Positions 1-5,975 of a stretch of 12,710 nucleotides of DNA are shown here, piece by piece. Under the pieces are notes generated by a model, which ran no database searches, was not told where the DNA came from, and worked only from the letters and a program-made list of their open reading frames with translations. The stretch spans positions 1-12,710 of the forward strand of contig JAFAEA010000062.1 of assembly GCA_023424355.1 (NCBI GenBank). The letters run 5' to 3'. A program made the translations under genes and the position numbers. Within the stretch, counting starts at the first letter, position 1, and every line of letters begins with the position of its first letter. Source of the stretch: Chloroflexota bacterium. GTDB lineage: Bacteria > Chloroflexota > Chloroflexia > Thermomicrobiales > UBA6265.

Positions 1-30
1 CCGGAGATTTCCGGCCCTCCTCACCTGACA

Positions 31-375
31 CTACCGAACCATCGGTTTGCCGGCGCCCGCCCAAGCGACCATGCCGCCGGCGATGCTTTTGGCGCCCTCA
101 TGCCCGGCTTGAGCCAGCATTTCGATCGCGTACAGGCTGCGCACGCCGCTATGGCACATGGTGTAGATCGGGGTTCCTTCCGGGAGTTCGCCCGCTCGTG
201 CCTGCAATTCGCCCAGCGGAATGTGGATGGCGCCATCGATGTGGGCATCATTCCACTCCTGCTGCTCTCGCACATCAAGAATCACATGTGTCTTCGCGTT
301 GAAAGCAGCCTCTGCCTGATCGACATCGATCTCGAGTGCTGCCACCATTTCCGGGTCTGAATTAAATTGGTTCAA
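31..375 (-). CDS. Single-domain rhodanese (sulfurtransferase-like) protein
   Basis: The 114-residue protein is one rhodanese homology domain, the cytosolic fold that carries a persulfide sulfur on a catalytic cysteine. I see the DVRE motif at residues 34-37, the HIDGAIHIPL segment at 45-54, and the active-site loop CHSGVRS at 74-80, with Cys74 as the expected persulfide residue. The domain ends with GGMVAW, which is typical of the GlpE/PspE-like single-domain group. There is no signal peptide. The start is a TTG at 375, chosen because a GGAG ribosome-binding site (complement of 383-386) lies 7 bases upstream. An internal ATG at codon 10 (346-348) would also leave an intact domain. The gene is divergent from the DsbA-like gene across 212 bp. 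Its sulfur acceptor cannot be told from sequence. The family call is firm and the physiological role is unknown. Confidence 0.93.
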   Translation of the reverse strand: MNQFNSDPEMVAALEIDVDQAEAAFNAKTHVILDVREQQEWNDAHIDGAIHIPLGELQARAGELPEGTPIYTMCHSGVRSLYAIEMLAQAGHEGAKSIAGGMVAWAGAGKPMVR

Positions 376-422
376 ATCACATCTCCGATGATTTCAGGTT
401 CTCGATCGCCCGAATATAAGCA

Positions 423-438
423 TTGCGGCAAACCGCAA
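423..438. promoter_or_regulatory. Small perfect dyad in the divergent rhodanese/DsbA intergenic region
   Basis: TTGCGG and CCGCAA are exact reverse complements separated by CAAA. The dyad lies in the 212-bp region from which the rhodanese and the first DsbA-like gene diverge. It could be an operator half-site pair or a short hairpin. No clear -10/-35 pair was recognised near it, so the role is a guess. Confidence 0.25.
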
Positions 439-587
439 CACACGTTTCAGACGTTATCCAGAATAGCGCGATATGGTTTGCGCGTGTGCCAAATCAATGA
501 GTTCCCGACACGCTACGCACCGTTTTTTCCGCTATTGTTGGCTCTGTACTGCTCAACGAAGCACGACACCATGAAAGGTATCTAACG

Positions 588-1349
588 ATGATTAACCGAC
601 GATCTCTCGTATCCGTCGCAACAGTGGGTGTTGCGGCCACAATCGGCGCGAAGAACATCGCGTTGGCACAGGAATCTTCCGAGCAGCTTCCCCTGCAGAA
701 TGCGTCCTTTATTCGGGATCAGGCCGAGATCGATGCGGGTACTCCGGCGGCAACTGCAGTTGCGAGCCCATCCCCTGGAGAAGTGGAAGAAGAGTTTCTG
801 GGCTACATCATTGGCGATCCCGAGGCTCCGAACACGTTGCAGGTCTATGCCGATTATCGCTGCCCACATTGCCGCGTGTTCCACACGGACATCGAGCCGG
901 GCCTCATCAGCGATTTCGTGCAAGATGGCCGCATGAATATCGAGATCATCGATTTCACGGTGATCGGCGTGCCGAGCTTCGATGCCCTGGGCGATGACTC
1001 TATCGAGAGCGTTCAGGCCGCCGAGGCTGCTGCCTGCGCTGCGGAGCAGGATGCCTATCTCAACTATCGGGAATGGCTGTACGACGGCGAACCGACGACC
1101 AATGACGGTGACTTCAGTGACGAGAATCTCATCGGTGCGGCAGAAGAGCTCGGTCTGAACGTCGATCAGTTCTCCGATGCTCTTCTGAATGGCGTATATG
1201 AGGATTCGATCATTGCCGTTGTCACCCTCGGAATCAACAACGGTGTGCAAGGCACACCTACCATGATTCTCAATGGTGGGGAGCCGTTCTACGTACCAAA
1301 TAACGGTTATGACGGCCTCAAGGAAATTATCGAGGAGCAACTTCAGTAG
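588..1349 (+). CDS. Exported DsbA-like thiol-disulfide oxidoreductase (putative Tat substrate)
   Basis: This 253-residue thioredoxin-fold protein belongs to the DSBA-like / Thioredoxin_4 family, which exchanges disulfides with exported proteins. The N-terminus (NRRSLVSV, then a weakly hydrophobic stretch, then ALA-Q near residue 28) looks like a twin-arginine signal with signal peptidase I cleavage. There is no lipobox. A linker of about 45 residues precedes the domain. The redox motif is C92-P-H-C95, and the conserved cis-proline is P224 in GTP. One further cysteine, C150, sits in the AACAAEQ helix usual for the family. Its usual partner position (residue 198) is alanine, so the cysteine count is odd. 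The start ATG has AAAGG (574-578) 9 bases upstream. The downstream membrane-bound paralogue and VKOR suggest a shared oxidative-folding pathway. The family is certain; Tat export and oxidase direction are inferred. Confidence 0.9.
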   Translation: MINRRSLVSVATVGVAATIGAKNIALAQESSEQLPLQNASFIRDQAEIDAGTPAATAVASPSPGEVEEEFLGYIIGDPEAPNTLQVYADYRCPHCRVFHTDIEPGLISDFVQDGRMNIEIIDFTVIGVPSFDALGDDSIESVQAAEAAACAAEQDAYLNYREWLYDGEPTTNDGDFSDENLIGAAEELGLNVDQFSDALLNGVYEDSIIAVVTLGINNGVQGTPTMILNGGEPFYVPNNGYDGLKEIIEEQLQ

Positions 1350-1419
1350 CCATTTGGCGGCGAATTCGGGCGGGGTGTTTCCAGTAATTTGAAAACATTT
1401 ACGTAACAAACGCCAATTC

Positions 1420-1459
1420 CGGTGAAGTGCACGTATACTTTGTAACGGGCACTTCACCG
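1420..1459. promoter_or_regulatory. 11-bp perfect inverted repeat around a TATACT box upstream of the cold-shock gene
   Basis: Positions 1420-1430 (CGGTGAAGTGC) and 1449-1459 (GCACTTCACCG) are exact reverse complements separated by 18 bases. The spacer contains TATACT (1434-1439), a good match to a bacterial -10 hexamer. No convincing -35 is visible at 16-18 bp spacing. Either the arms are an operator flanking the promoter, or they form a stem-loop in a longer 5' leader of the cold-shock mRNA. If TATACT is the real -10, the left arm is not transcribed, so the two readings exclude each other. Confidence 0.5.
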
Positions 1460-1473
1460 TGTGACACCACACG

Positions 1474-1491
1474 TGCCGGTAAATGCCGGCA
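1474..1491 (+). promoter_or_regulatory. Hairpin in the cold-shock mRNA leader
   Basis: TGCCGG (1474-1479) and CCGGCA (1486-1491) pair perfectly around a 6-base loop, TAAATG. It lies about 60 bases upstream of the cold-shock start codon and downstream of the TATACT box, so it would be transcribed from that promoter. Long structured leaders are a known feature of cold-shock mRNAs. A regulatory role here is inferred. Confidence 0.35.
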
Positions 1492-1549
1492 TCAGGAAAC
1501 AGTGCGGATTCGTGACAGGGCCGCACAAGTCAGTACAGGAAATCAGGAA

Positions 1550-2038
1550 ATGCAAACAGGTACAGTAAAATGGTTCAACGCCGAAAAGGGCTTCGGCTTT
1601 ATCGCTCGCGATGCGGGCGGCGATGATCTCTTCGTTCATCGTTCGGTCGTTGGAATGACTCCTCTCGGTGAAGGCGACCGCGTTGAGTTTGTTGAAGGCA
1701 ATGGCCCGAAGGGCCCAAGTGCGGTTGAGGTTAATGTGCTTGAGCGCAATCCCAACCCAACCGAAAGTCAGCGCGCTCCCCGTGAGTTCGTAGATCCCAC
1801 CTCGTTGCCACTTGGCACAGGCGTGGTTGATCGATTCGATGAAATCAAGGGCTTCGGCTTCATCCGCCAGTCGGCGGGTGGTCCGGACGTATTCTTCCAC
1901 CAGTCCTCGGTGCGTGGCGTTCGCCCGCGCGTGGGTGACGATGTGGAATTCCGCCTCGGCCAGGGTGACAAGGGCCCGCGAGGTGAAGAAGTTCGCGTTC
2001 TGCTCAACAGCGGTGATGGTGAGGATTACTCCTACTAG
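1550..2038 (+). CDS. Tandem (two-domain) cold-shock protein
   Basis: The 162-residue protein carries two cold-shock OB-fold domains, which bind single-stranded RNA or DNA and can act as RNA chaperones. Domain 1 spans about residues 1-65: KWFN at 7-10, RNP1 KGFGFI at 13-18, RNP2 DLFVH at 26-30. Domain 2 spans about 88-152: RNP1 KGFGFI at 100-105, RNP2 DVFFH at 113-117. A Pro/Arg-rich linker joins them, and an acidic tail DGEDYSY ends the protein. Typical bacterial Csp proteins are about 67-70 residues, so this is a duplication. In domain 2 the KWFN segment reads DRFDEIK, losing the tryptophan. The reading frame is open further upstream to 1427, but MQTGTVKWFN is the family's canonical N-terminus and AGGA (1537-1540) precedes this ATG by 9 bases. 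A terminator follows at about 2086-2124. Confidence 0.92.
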   Translation: MQTGTVKWFNAEKGFGFIARDAGGDDLFVHRSVVGMTPLGEGDRVEFVEGNGPKGPSAVEVNVLERNPNPTESQRAPREFVDPTSLPLGTGVVDRFDEIKGFGFIRQSAGGPDVFFHQSSVRGVRPRVGDDVEFRLGQGDKGPRGEEVRVLLNSGDGEDYSY

Positions 2039-2051
2039 TTCACCCCTGTGA

Positions 2052-2067
2052 GACGGATTTATCCGTC
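2052..2067 (+). other. Short perfect hairpin after the cold-shock gene
   Basis: GACGGAT (2052-2058) and ATCCGTC (2061-2067) form a 7-bp stem (6 bp with a TTTA tetraloop) starting 14 bases after the cold-shock stop codon. No T-run follows. It may stabilise the mRNA 3' end or act together with the next stem-loop. Confidence 0.4.
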
Positions 2068-2085
2068 ATACCATGTGTCCCGTTC

Positions 2086-2124
2086 AGCCACCCCGTGCAT
2101 CCGCAGAGGGGTGGTTGTCGTTTA
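2086..2124 (+). terminator. Probable intrinsic terminator of the cold-shock gene
   Basis: CCACCCC (2088-2094) pairs with GGGGTGG (2108-2114) around a 13-base loop, and A-T plus G-T pairs extend the base to 2086 and 2116. The T-rich stretch TTGTCGTTT follows directly. The position, about 50 bases after the stop codon and before the next gene's leader, suits a Rho-independent terminator, although the T-run is interrupted. Confidence 0.55.
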
Positions 2125-2238
2125 TACGTGTAGCGCGGGCCTGTTTTCACTCGCAAGGCGCGAAGGCTACAAGTAAACTAGCCCGTAGGAACGACAGCCC
2201 GGCACGAATATTCTGCCGCTATCAGGAGTCCGAATCCG

Positions 2239-3228
2239 ATGAGCCAAAACGCTGGCAACAGAAAAGCCAACAATCGCCGCAAGCGCAATGCGAACAAGCA
2301 GAATGCGCCGAAACAGCAAAATACGCAGGCAAAGTCCACGCAGCCAGTAGAGAAAACTGCTTCTACTAGCGCATCATCTTCTCCGGTTTCGAAGCGAACC
2401 TCCAAAAAGGAAGCCGCCCAGGCTGAAGCCAAGAAGAAGCGTCAGCTGCAGATGATCATCGGTGGTGTGGCCGCAGCTGTTGCCATCGCGGTGATCTTCA
2501 TTCTCGTGAACCGCCCCACTTCCAGCGGTGTAGAGATCGATTACTCGGGACTGGACGTTGCCCAGAGCTCGATCATAGCCTCCCAAGGCACACCTGCCGC
2601 TGATACGGATACCAACCAGATCAGCTTTGCTACCGGGCCGACCGTGGGTGATCCCAATGCTCCGGTGACCATGCACATCTACAGTGACTTTCAGTGCCAC
2701 TTCTGCCTTAACTTCCACAACGATACGCTTCCGCTCATTGTTGATGATTTCGTGCGCACTGGTCAGGTGAAACTGGTATTCCACGACTTCCCACGACTCG
2801 GTACGGATCCAAATATCGCGAATGCAGAGGATATGAGCGTCGAGATCTCAGATCCAAACAACGAATCTTCCCTGGCCGCGCAGGCAACCATGTGCTCCGG
2901 CGAGCAAGACAAGTATCTGGAGATGAGTGACAAGCTCTTCGGCAATTATGGTGGCATCCAGACTGGTGCGTTTGAACGATCCAAGCTGAACCGGTTCGCC
3001 GAGGATCTTGATCTTGATATGGGCTCGTTCAACGAATGCATGGATAGCGGCCGCTACATTCAGCCGATCGCCGATTCCGTCACCCAGGGACAGGGTCAGG
3101 GCATCACCGCTACTCCGATGTTCATTCTGGATAACGGCAATGGCGATGTGAACGTGATTCAGCAGACTGCCGAGGGCTATGACCTGATCAAGCGACAGAT
3201 TGAGCTCTCGATCGATACTGCACCGTAA
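2239..3228 (+). CDS. Membrane-anchored DsbA-like thiol-disulfide oxidoreductase
   Basis: This is a 329-residue type II (N-in) membrane protein with an extracytoplasmic thioredoxin-fold domain. Residues 1-70 form a low-complexity, strongly basic tail (about 18 Lys/Arg against 3 Glu). Residues 71-90 are the single transmembrane helix, followed by a flexible linker and the DSBA-like domain from about 128. The redox motif is C153-H-F-C156; the first intervening residue is His where Pro is common. The cis-proline is P293 (TATP). C219 (MCSGEQ) and C267 (NECMDSG) sit at the positions that form the accessory cysteine pair in this family. AGGAG (2224-2228) lies 10 bases before the ATG. The VKOR gene begins 2 bases after the stop, so the two are almost certainly co-translated and act together to make disulfides. 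Disulfide formation rather than reduction is inferred from VKOR. Confidence 0.9.
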   Translation: MSQNAGNRKANNRRKRNANKQNAPKQQNTQAKSTQPVEKTASTSASSSPVSKRTSKKEAAQAEAKKKRQLQMIIGGVAAAVAIAVIFILVNRPTSSGVEIDYSGLDVAQSSIIASQGTPAADTDTNQISFATGPTVGDPNAPVTMHIYSDFQCHFCLNFHNDTLPLIVDDFVRTGQVKLVFHDFPRLGTDPNIANAEDMSVEISDPNNESSLAAQATMCSGEQDKYLEMSDKLFGNYGGIQTGAFERSKLNRFAEDLDLDMGSFNECMDSGRYIQPIADSVTQGQGQGITATPMFILDNGNGDVNVIQQTAEGYDLIKRQIELSIDTAP

Positions 3229-3230
3229 CC

Positions 3231-3671
3231 GTGAACCTTCGCAGTCCACTCACCATCGCGAGCCTGGTGCTATCAAGCATCGGGCTCGCGTTGTCTGCGT
3301 ACCTCACGTATGTGCACTACAACATTGATGCACTGGTATGTGGCACGGGTGGTTGTGAACTGGTGCAAACCAGCGAGTATGCCGAAATGTTCGGGGTACC
3401 GATCGCACTCTTCGGCATGCTGATGTTTGCAGTGCTGATTGCCGGGATGATTCTGCGCGAAATGCGAGCAGATCTGGCAGATGTGCTCAGTACTGGCATC
3501 CTCATGATTCTCGTCGCCGCGATAATCTATTGGGCGTATCTCACCTGGCTGGAACTGAATGTGATCCACGCGGTGTGTCAGTGGTGTGTTGCCACAAGTA
3601 TCGTAACCGCCTTACTATGTGTAGTAGAGGCTGTTCGATGGTACCGAGGGTACACAAGCATAGGATCATAA
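3231..3671 (+). CDS. VKOR-family membrane disulfide-generating protein
   Basis: The 146-residue integral membrane protein has about four hydrophobic helices and matches the vitamin K epoxide reductase family. In bacteria lacking DsbB, this family re-oxidises DsbA-like proteins and passes the electrons to quinone. The four functional cysteines are present: the loop pair C37 and C42 (CGTGGC), and the active pair C116-Q-W-C119 near the end of a helix. The family segment YAEMFGVPIALFG spans 50-62, with Ser48 just before it. Most VKOR domains are about 130-150 residues, so this one is a complete stand-alone domain without a fused thioredoxin. The start is GTG, 2 bases after the DsbA-like stop, with no obvious ribosome-binding site, which points to translational coupling. 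Its TAA overlaps the next gene's ATG by one base. Confidence 0.92.
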   Translation: MNLRSPLTIASLVLSSIGLALSAYLTYVHYNIDALVCGTGGCELVQTSEYAEMFGVPIALFGMLMFAVLIAGMILREMRADLADVLSTGILMILVAAIIYWAYLTWLELNVIHAVCQWCVATSIVTALLCVVEAVRWYRGYTSIGS

Positions 3672-4690
3672 TGACCCGTCCACTTTCCCTACTCGACCTC
3701 ACCTACATCCCCGCCGGCAGCGGATCCAGCGAAACTGTGCAGGAATCCGTACGTACCGCCCAGCTCGCCGAGGAACTCGGCTACAACCGGGTTTGGTACG
3801 CCGAGCACCACAACACTGCAGGCCTGGCCAGCGGTTCACCCGAAATCATGATTGCCCACGTGGCGGCGCAGACAAAATCGATCCGCCTTGGCTCCGGTGG
3901 AGTCATGCTCCCCAATCAGGCACCGCTCAAGGTGACAGAGACCTTCCACTTGCTGGAAGCGATGTACCCGGATCGAATCGATCTTGGGCTTGGTCGCGCA
4001 CCCGGCACCGATCAGAAAACCTCTCTCGCCTTGCGTCGCAATCCGGAAGCACTTGCCGCGGATGACTATCCTCAGAACGTAATGGAACTGCTGGCGTACG
4101 ACGATCGAGGTTTCCCGGAAGGGCACTACTTTGAGAACATCGTCGCTACGCCAACCGATCAGACGCTACCACCAGTGTGGCTACTGGGATCCAGCGCCTT
4201 CAGCGGACATCTCTCCGCGCAGCTCGGTCTAGGCTTTTCGTTTGCCGCGCACATCAATAAGCCGATGGCAGTTGATGTCATGAAGGCGTACAAGGCAGGC
4301 TTCCAGCCGTCGCATCGGTTCGTCGCTCCACAATCGATGTTGGCGGTAGGTGTGATTCTCGGAGAGACCGAGCAGTACGCAAAAGATCTCTCCCTGATCC
4401 ACCGCGTGGGCATGTATCGCCTTTTGAAGGGCGCTATGGCGCCAGCGCCGACCCTCGAGGAAGCACGTGAAATCGTGGCTGGCATCGAGCCACAATTCCA
4501 ACTGCAGCTCGATTCCATGCAGGCCAATCAGTTTATCGGTACACCTGCAACTGTCGCGGCTCAGGTAAAGGAGCTCGCCGATGCGTGCGAAGCTGCCGAA
4601 GTGATGTTCACAACATCCATTGGTATGCACGCGGAACGCGATTTCGCCGTGCGTTCCATGAAGGCAGCGTGGGACGAGGTCGATTCCTAG
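3671..4690 (+). CDS. Luciferase-like (LLM class) flavin-dependent oxidoreductase
   Basis: The 339-residue protein is a TIM-barrel member of the bacterial luciferase-like monooxygenase superfamily, resembling the YhbW/MsnO8 group that uses reduced FMN (or F420 in some relatives). Diagnostic stretches are PLSLLDL at the N-terminus, GYNRVWYAEHHN around residues 36-47, the GSGGVMLPNQAPLKV strand-loop near 76-90, and DLGLGRAPGTDQ around 105-116. The frame is open upstream inside the VKOR gene. ATG 3671 is chosen because the family's N-terminal strand begins there and it overlaps the VKOR stop in the arrangement TAATG. Coupling to VKOR suggests a common transcript, but no biochemical link between the two is known to me. 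The substrate is unknown. The stop codon shares a CTAG with the stop of the convergent aminotransferase gene. Confidence 0.92.
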   Translation: MTRPLSLLDLTYIPAGSGSSETVQESVRTAQLAEELGYNRVWYAEHHNTAGLASGSPEIMIAHVAAQTKSIRLGSGGVMLPNQAPLKVTETFHLLEAMYPDRIDLGLGRAPGTDQKTSLALRRNPEALAADDYPQNVMELLAYDDRGFPEGHYFENIVATPTDQTLPPVWLLGSSAFSGHLSAQLGLGFSFAAHINKPMAVDVMKAYKAGFQPSHRFVAPQSMLAVGVILGETEQYAKDLSLIHRVGMYRLLKGAMAPAPTLEEAREIVAGIEPQFQLQLDSMQANQFIGTPATVAAQVKELADACEAAEVMFTTSIGMHAERDFAVRSMKAAWDEVDS

Positions 4691-5874
4691 CGATAGGATC
4701 GCTGCTCATCGTCCCAGTTCGCGAATCCGGAGATGGCTGCACCCACGCCATCTCCCGGGTTGAGCTTGTACCCCAGATCGAGCAGGGAGCGCTCCAGCAC
4801 ACCGATCTGCGCCAGTACCGCAGTCGGATGTGCACTCAGGCCCATGTGACCGAGGCGGAAGACTTTGCCAGCGATGGAGCCGTAGCCTCCGGAGATCATC
4901 ACTCCGTACTTGTTCCGCATGGTGGATCGCAGCTCGGCATCTTCGATTCCATCGGGCACCTTCACCGCGGTGCAGCAGCTTCCGGCGATATCATCGCTTT
5001 CGGCCCAGAGTTCGAGGCCGAGTGCGCGCACCGCATTTCGCGTGGCGCGGGCGCTTACGTGATGGCGATCAACGATATTGGCCACTCCTTCTTCAAGTGT
5101 CTGGTGCAGCACGCTTTCCAGCGCGTACACATCGCTCACCGAGGGGGTGTATGGGAAGCGTCCGTTCTCGATCCAGGTTGATTTCCAATCGAGGAGGCTG
5201 AGGAAGCTGCCGCGAAGCGGTTTCTTCATCGCTTCCATGCGCTCCCACGCCACCGGACTGACCGCGATAAGGCTCATGCCAGGAACACCACTGAGGCATT
5301 TTTGCGGCCCCGCCACGGCGATATCCATCCCCCAAACTTCAGGCGAGTAATCCTCCGCGAGGAGCCCGGAAACGGTATCGACAATCGTAATGGCGCCGAA
5401 TTCGTGAGCGATGCGACCGATCTCCTGGACTGGATTGATGGTGCCACTGGGTGTTTCGGAGTGAACCACGCTCACCACGCTGATTTCGGGATCGATATCG
5501 AACGCCCGGCGGACATCTTCTGGATCAATCGCCGCGTTGTATGGCACTGCGATTTCAATTACCTCGCCACCGTACTTGATGATCCAATCCTCGAATCCCT
5601 TGCCGAAAACACCACTTACGAGATTGAGCACTTTGGTACCTGGCTCAATCACGCTGGCGGCGGCGGCTTCGAGACCGGCGATTGCCTCCGCCTGCAGGAG
5701 CACGATGTCGTATTTTGTCTGGAATACCTGCGCCATCAACTCAGTTGTGTGGCGGAAGGTTTCCAGGAACAGGGGATCGTAATGGTAAACCACCGGTTTC
5801 TGCATGGCGCGAAGAGTCTCGGCAGATACATCAACAGGACCCGATGCAAGGGTGAGACGCGGGTGATTGACCAT
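4687..5874 (-). CDS. Class V PLP aminotransferase, pyridoxamine-pyruvate aminotransferase-like
   Basis: The 395-residue fold-type I PLP enzyme belongs to the class V family that includes alanine/serine-glyoxylate aminotransferases. The Schiff-base lysine is K192 in GPQKCLS, and D166 (IVDTVSG) is the residue expected to contact the pyridine nitrogen. VVYHYDP near 28-34, E63 in LLQAEAIAGLEAAAAS, LVSGVFGKGF, PYNAAIDP, TPSGTINP and TPSVS closely follow Mesorhizobium pyridoxamine-pyruvate aminotransferase as I recall it. That enzyme moves the amino group of pyridoxamine to pyruvate. Of its two carboxylate-binding arginines, R340 is kept but the other position is Y331. GGAGGT (complement of 5881-5886) lies 6 bases before the ATG. 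An extension to 5976 lacks family similarity. Serine- or alanine-glyoxylate aminotransferase is the main alternative, supported by the hydroxypyruvate isomerase divergent from it. Confidence 0.88.
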   Translation of the reverse strand: MVNHPRLTLASGPVDVSAETLRAMQKPVVYHYDPLFLETFRHTTELMAQVFQTKYDIVLLQAEAIAGLEAAAASVIEPGTKVLNLVSGVFGKGFEDWIIKYGGEVIEIAVPYNAAIDPEDVRRAFDIDPEISVVSVVHSETPSGTINPVQEIGRIAHEFGAITIVDTVSGLLAEDYSPEVWGMDIAVAGPQKCLSGVPGMSLIAVSPVAWERMEAMKKPLRGSFLSLLDWKSTWIENGRFPYTPSVSDVYALESVLHQTLEEGVANIVDRHHVSARATRNAVRALGLELWAESDDIAGSCCTAVKVPDGIEDAELRSTMRNKYGVMISGGYGSIAGKVFRLGHMGLSAHPTAVLAQIGVLERSLLDLGYKLNPGDGVGAAISGFANWDDEQRSYR

Positions 5875-5919
5875 GAAACGACCTCCGAACGGTACCAAAA
5901 GACTTAGATCAGTCTCGAT

Positions 5920-5930
5920 TATCGCCGATA
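5920..5930. promoter_or_regulatory. Palindrome midway between divergent aminotransferase and isomerase genes
   Basis: TATCG-C-CGATA is an 11-bp palindrome centred at 5925, almost exactly the middle of the 101-bp divergent intergenic region (5875-5975). Both promoters must lie in this region, so a shared operator here could control both genes. No regulator gene is in the window and no clear promoter hexamers were assigned. Confidence 0.3.
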
Positions 5931-5975
5931 TTTGGCAGAATAGACGTAGTAGTGGCCACTTCTCCGGAGGACTCA

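Noticed and set aside
1..30. Small dyad CCGGA-GATT-TCCGG at the window start, plus GAGGAGG on the minus strand
   Set aside because: It could be a terminator after the rhodanese gene or a ribosome-binding site for a next minus-strand gene, but the window ends before either can be judged.
571..585. Four-codon mini open frame (Met-Lys-Gly-Ile) just before the first DsbA-like gene
   Set aside because: Its AAAGG overlaps the ribosome-binding site of the real gene, and it has no ribosome-binding site of its own. It is too short to call an attenuator peptide without conservation.
582..1526. 314-codon open frame antisense to the first DsbA-like gene and cold-shock leader
   Set aside because: It spans a clear exported thioredoxin-fold gene and the regulatory inverted repeat, and its translation is His/Arg/Cys-rich with no family features.
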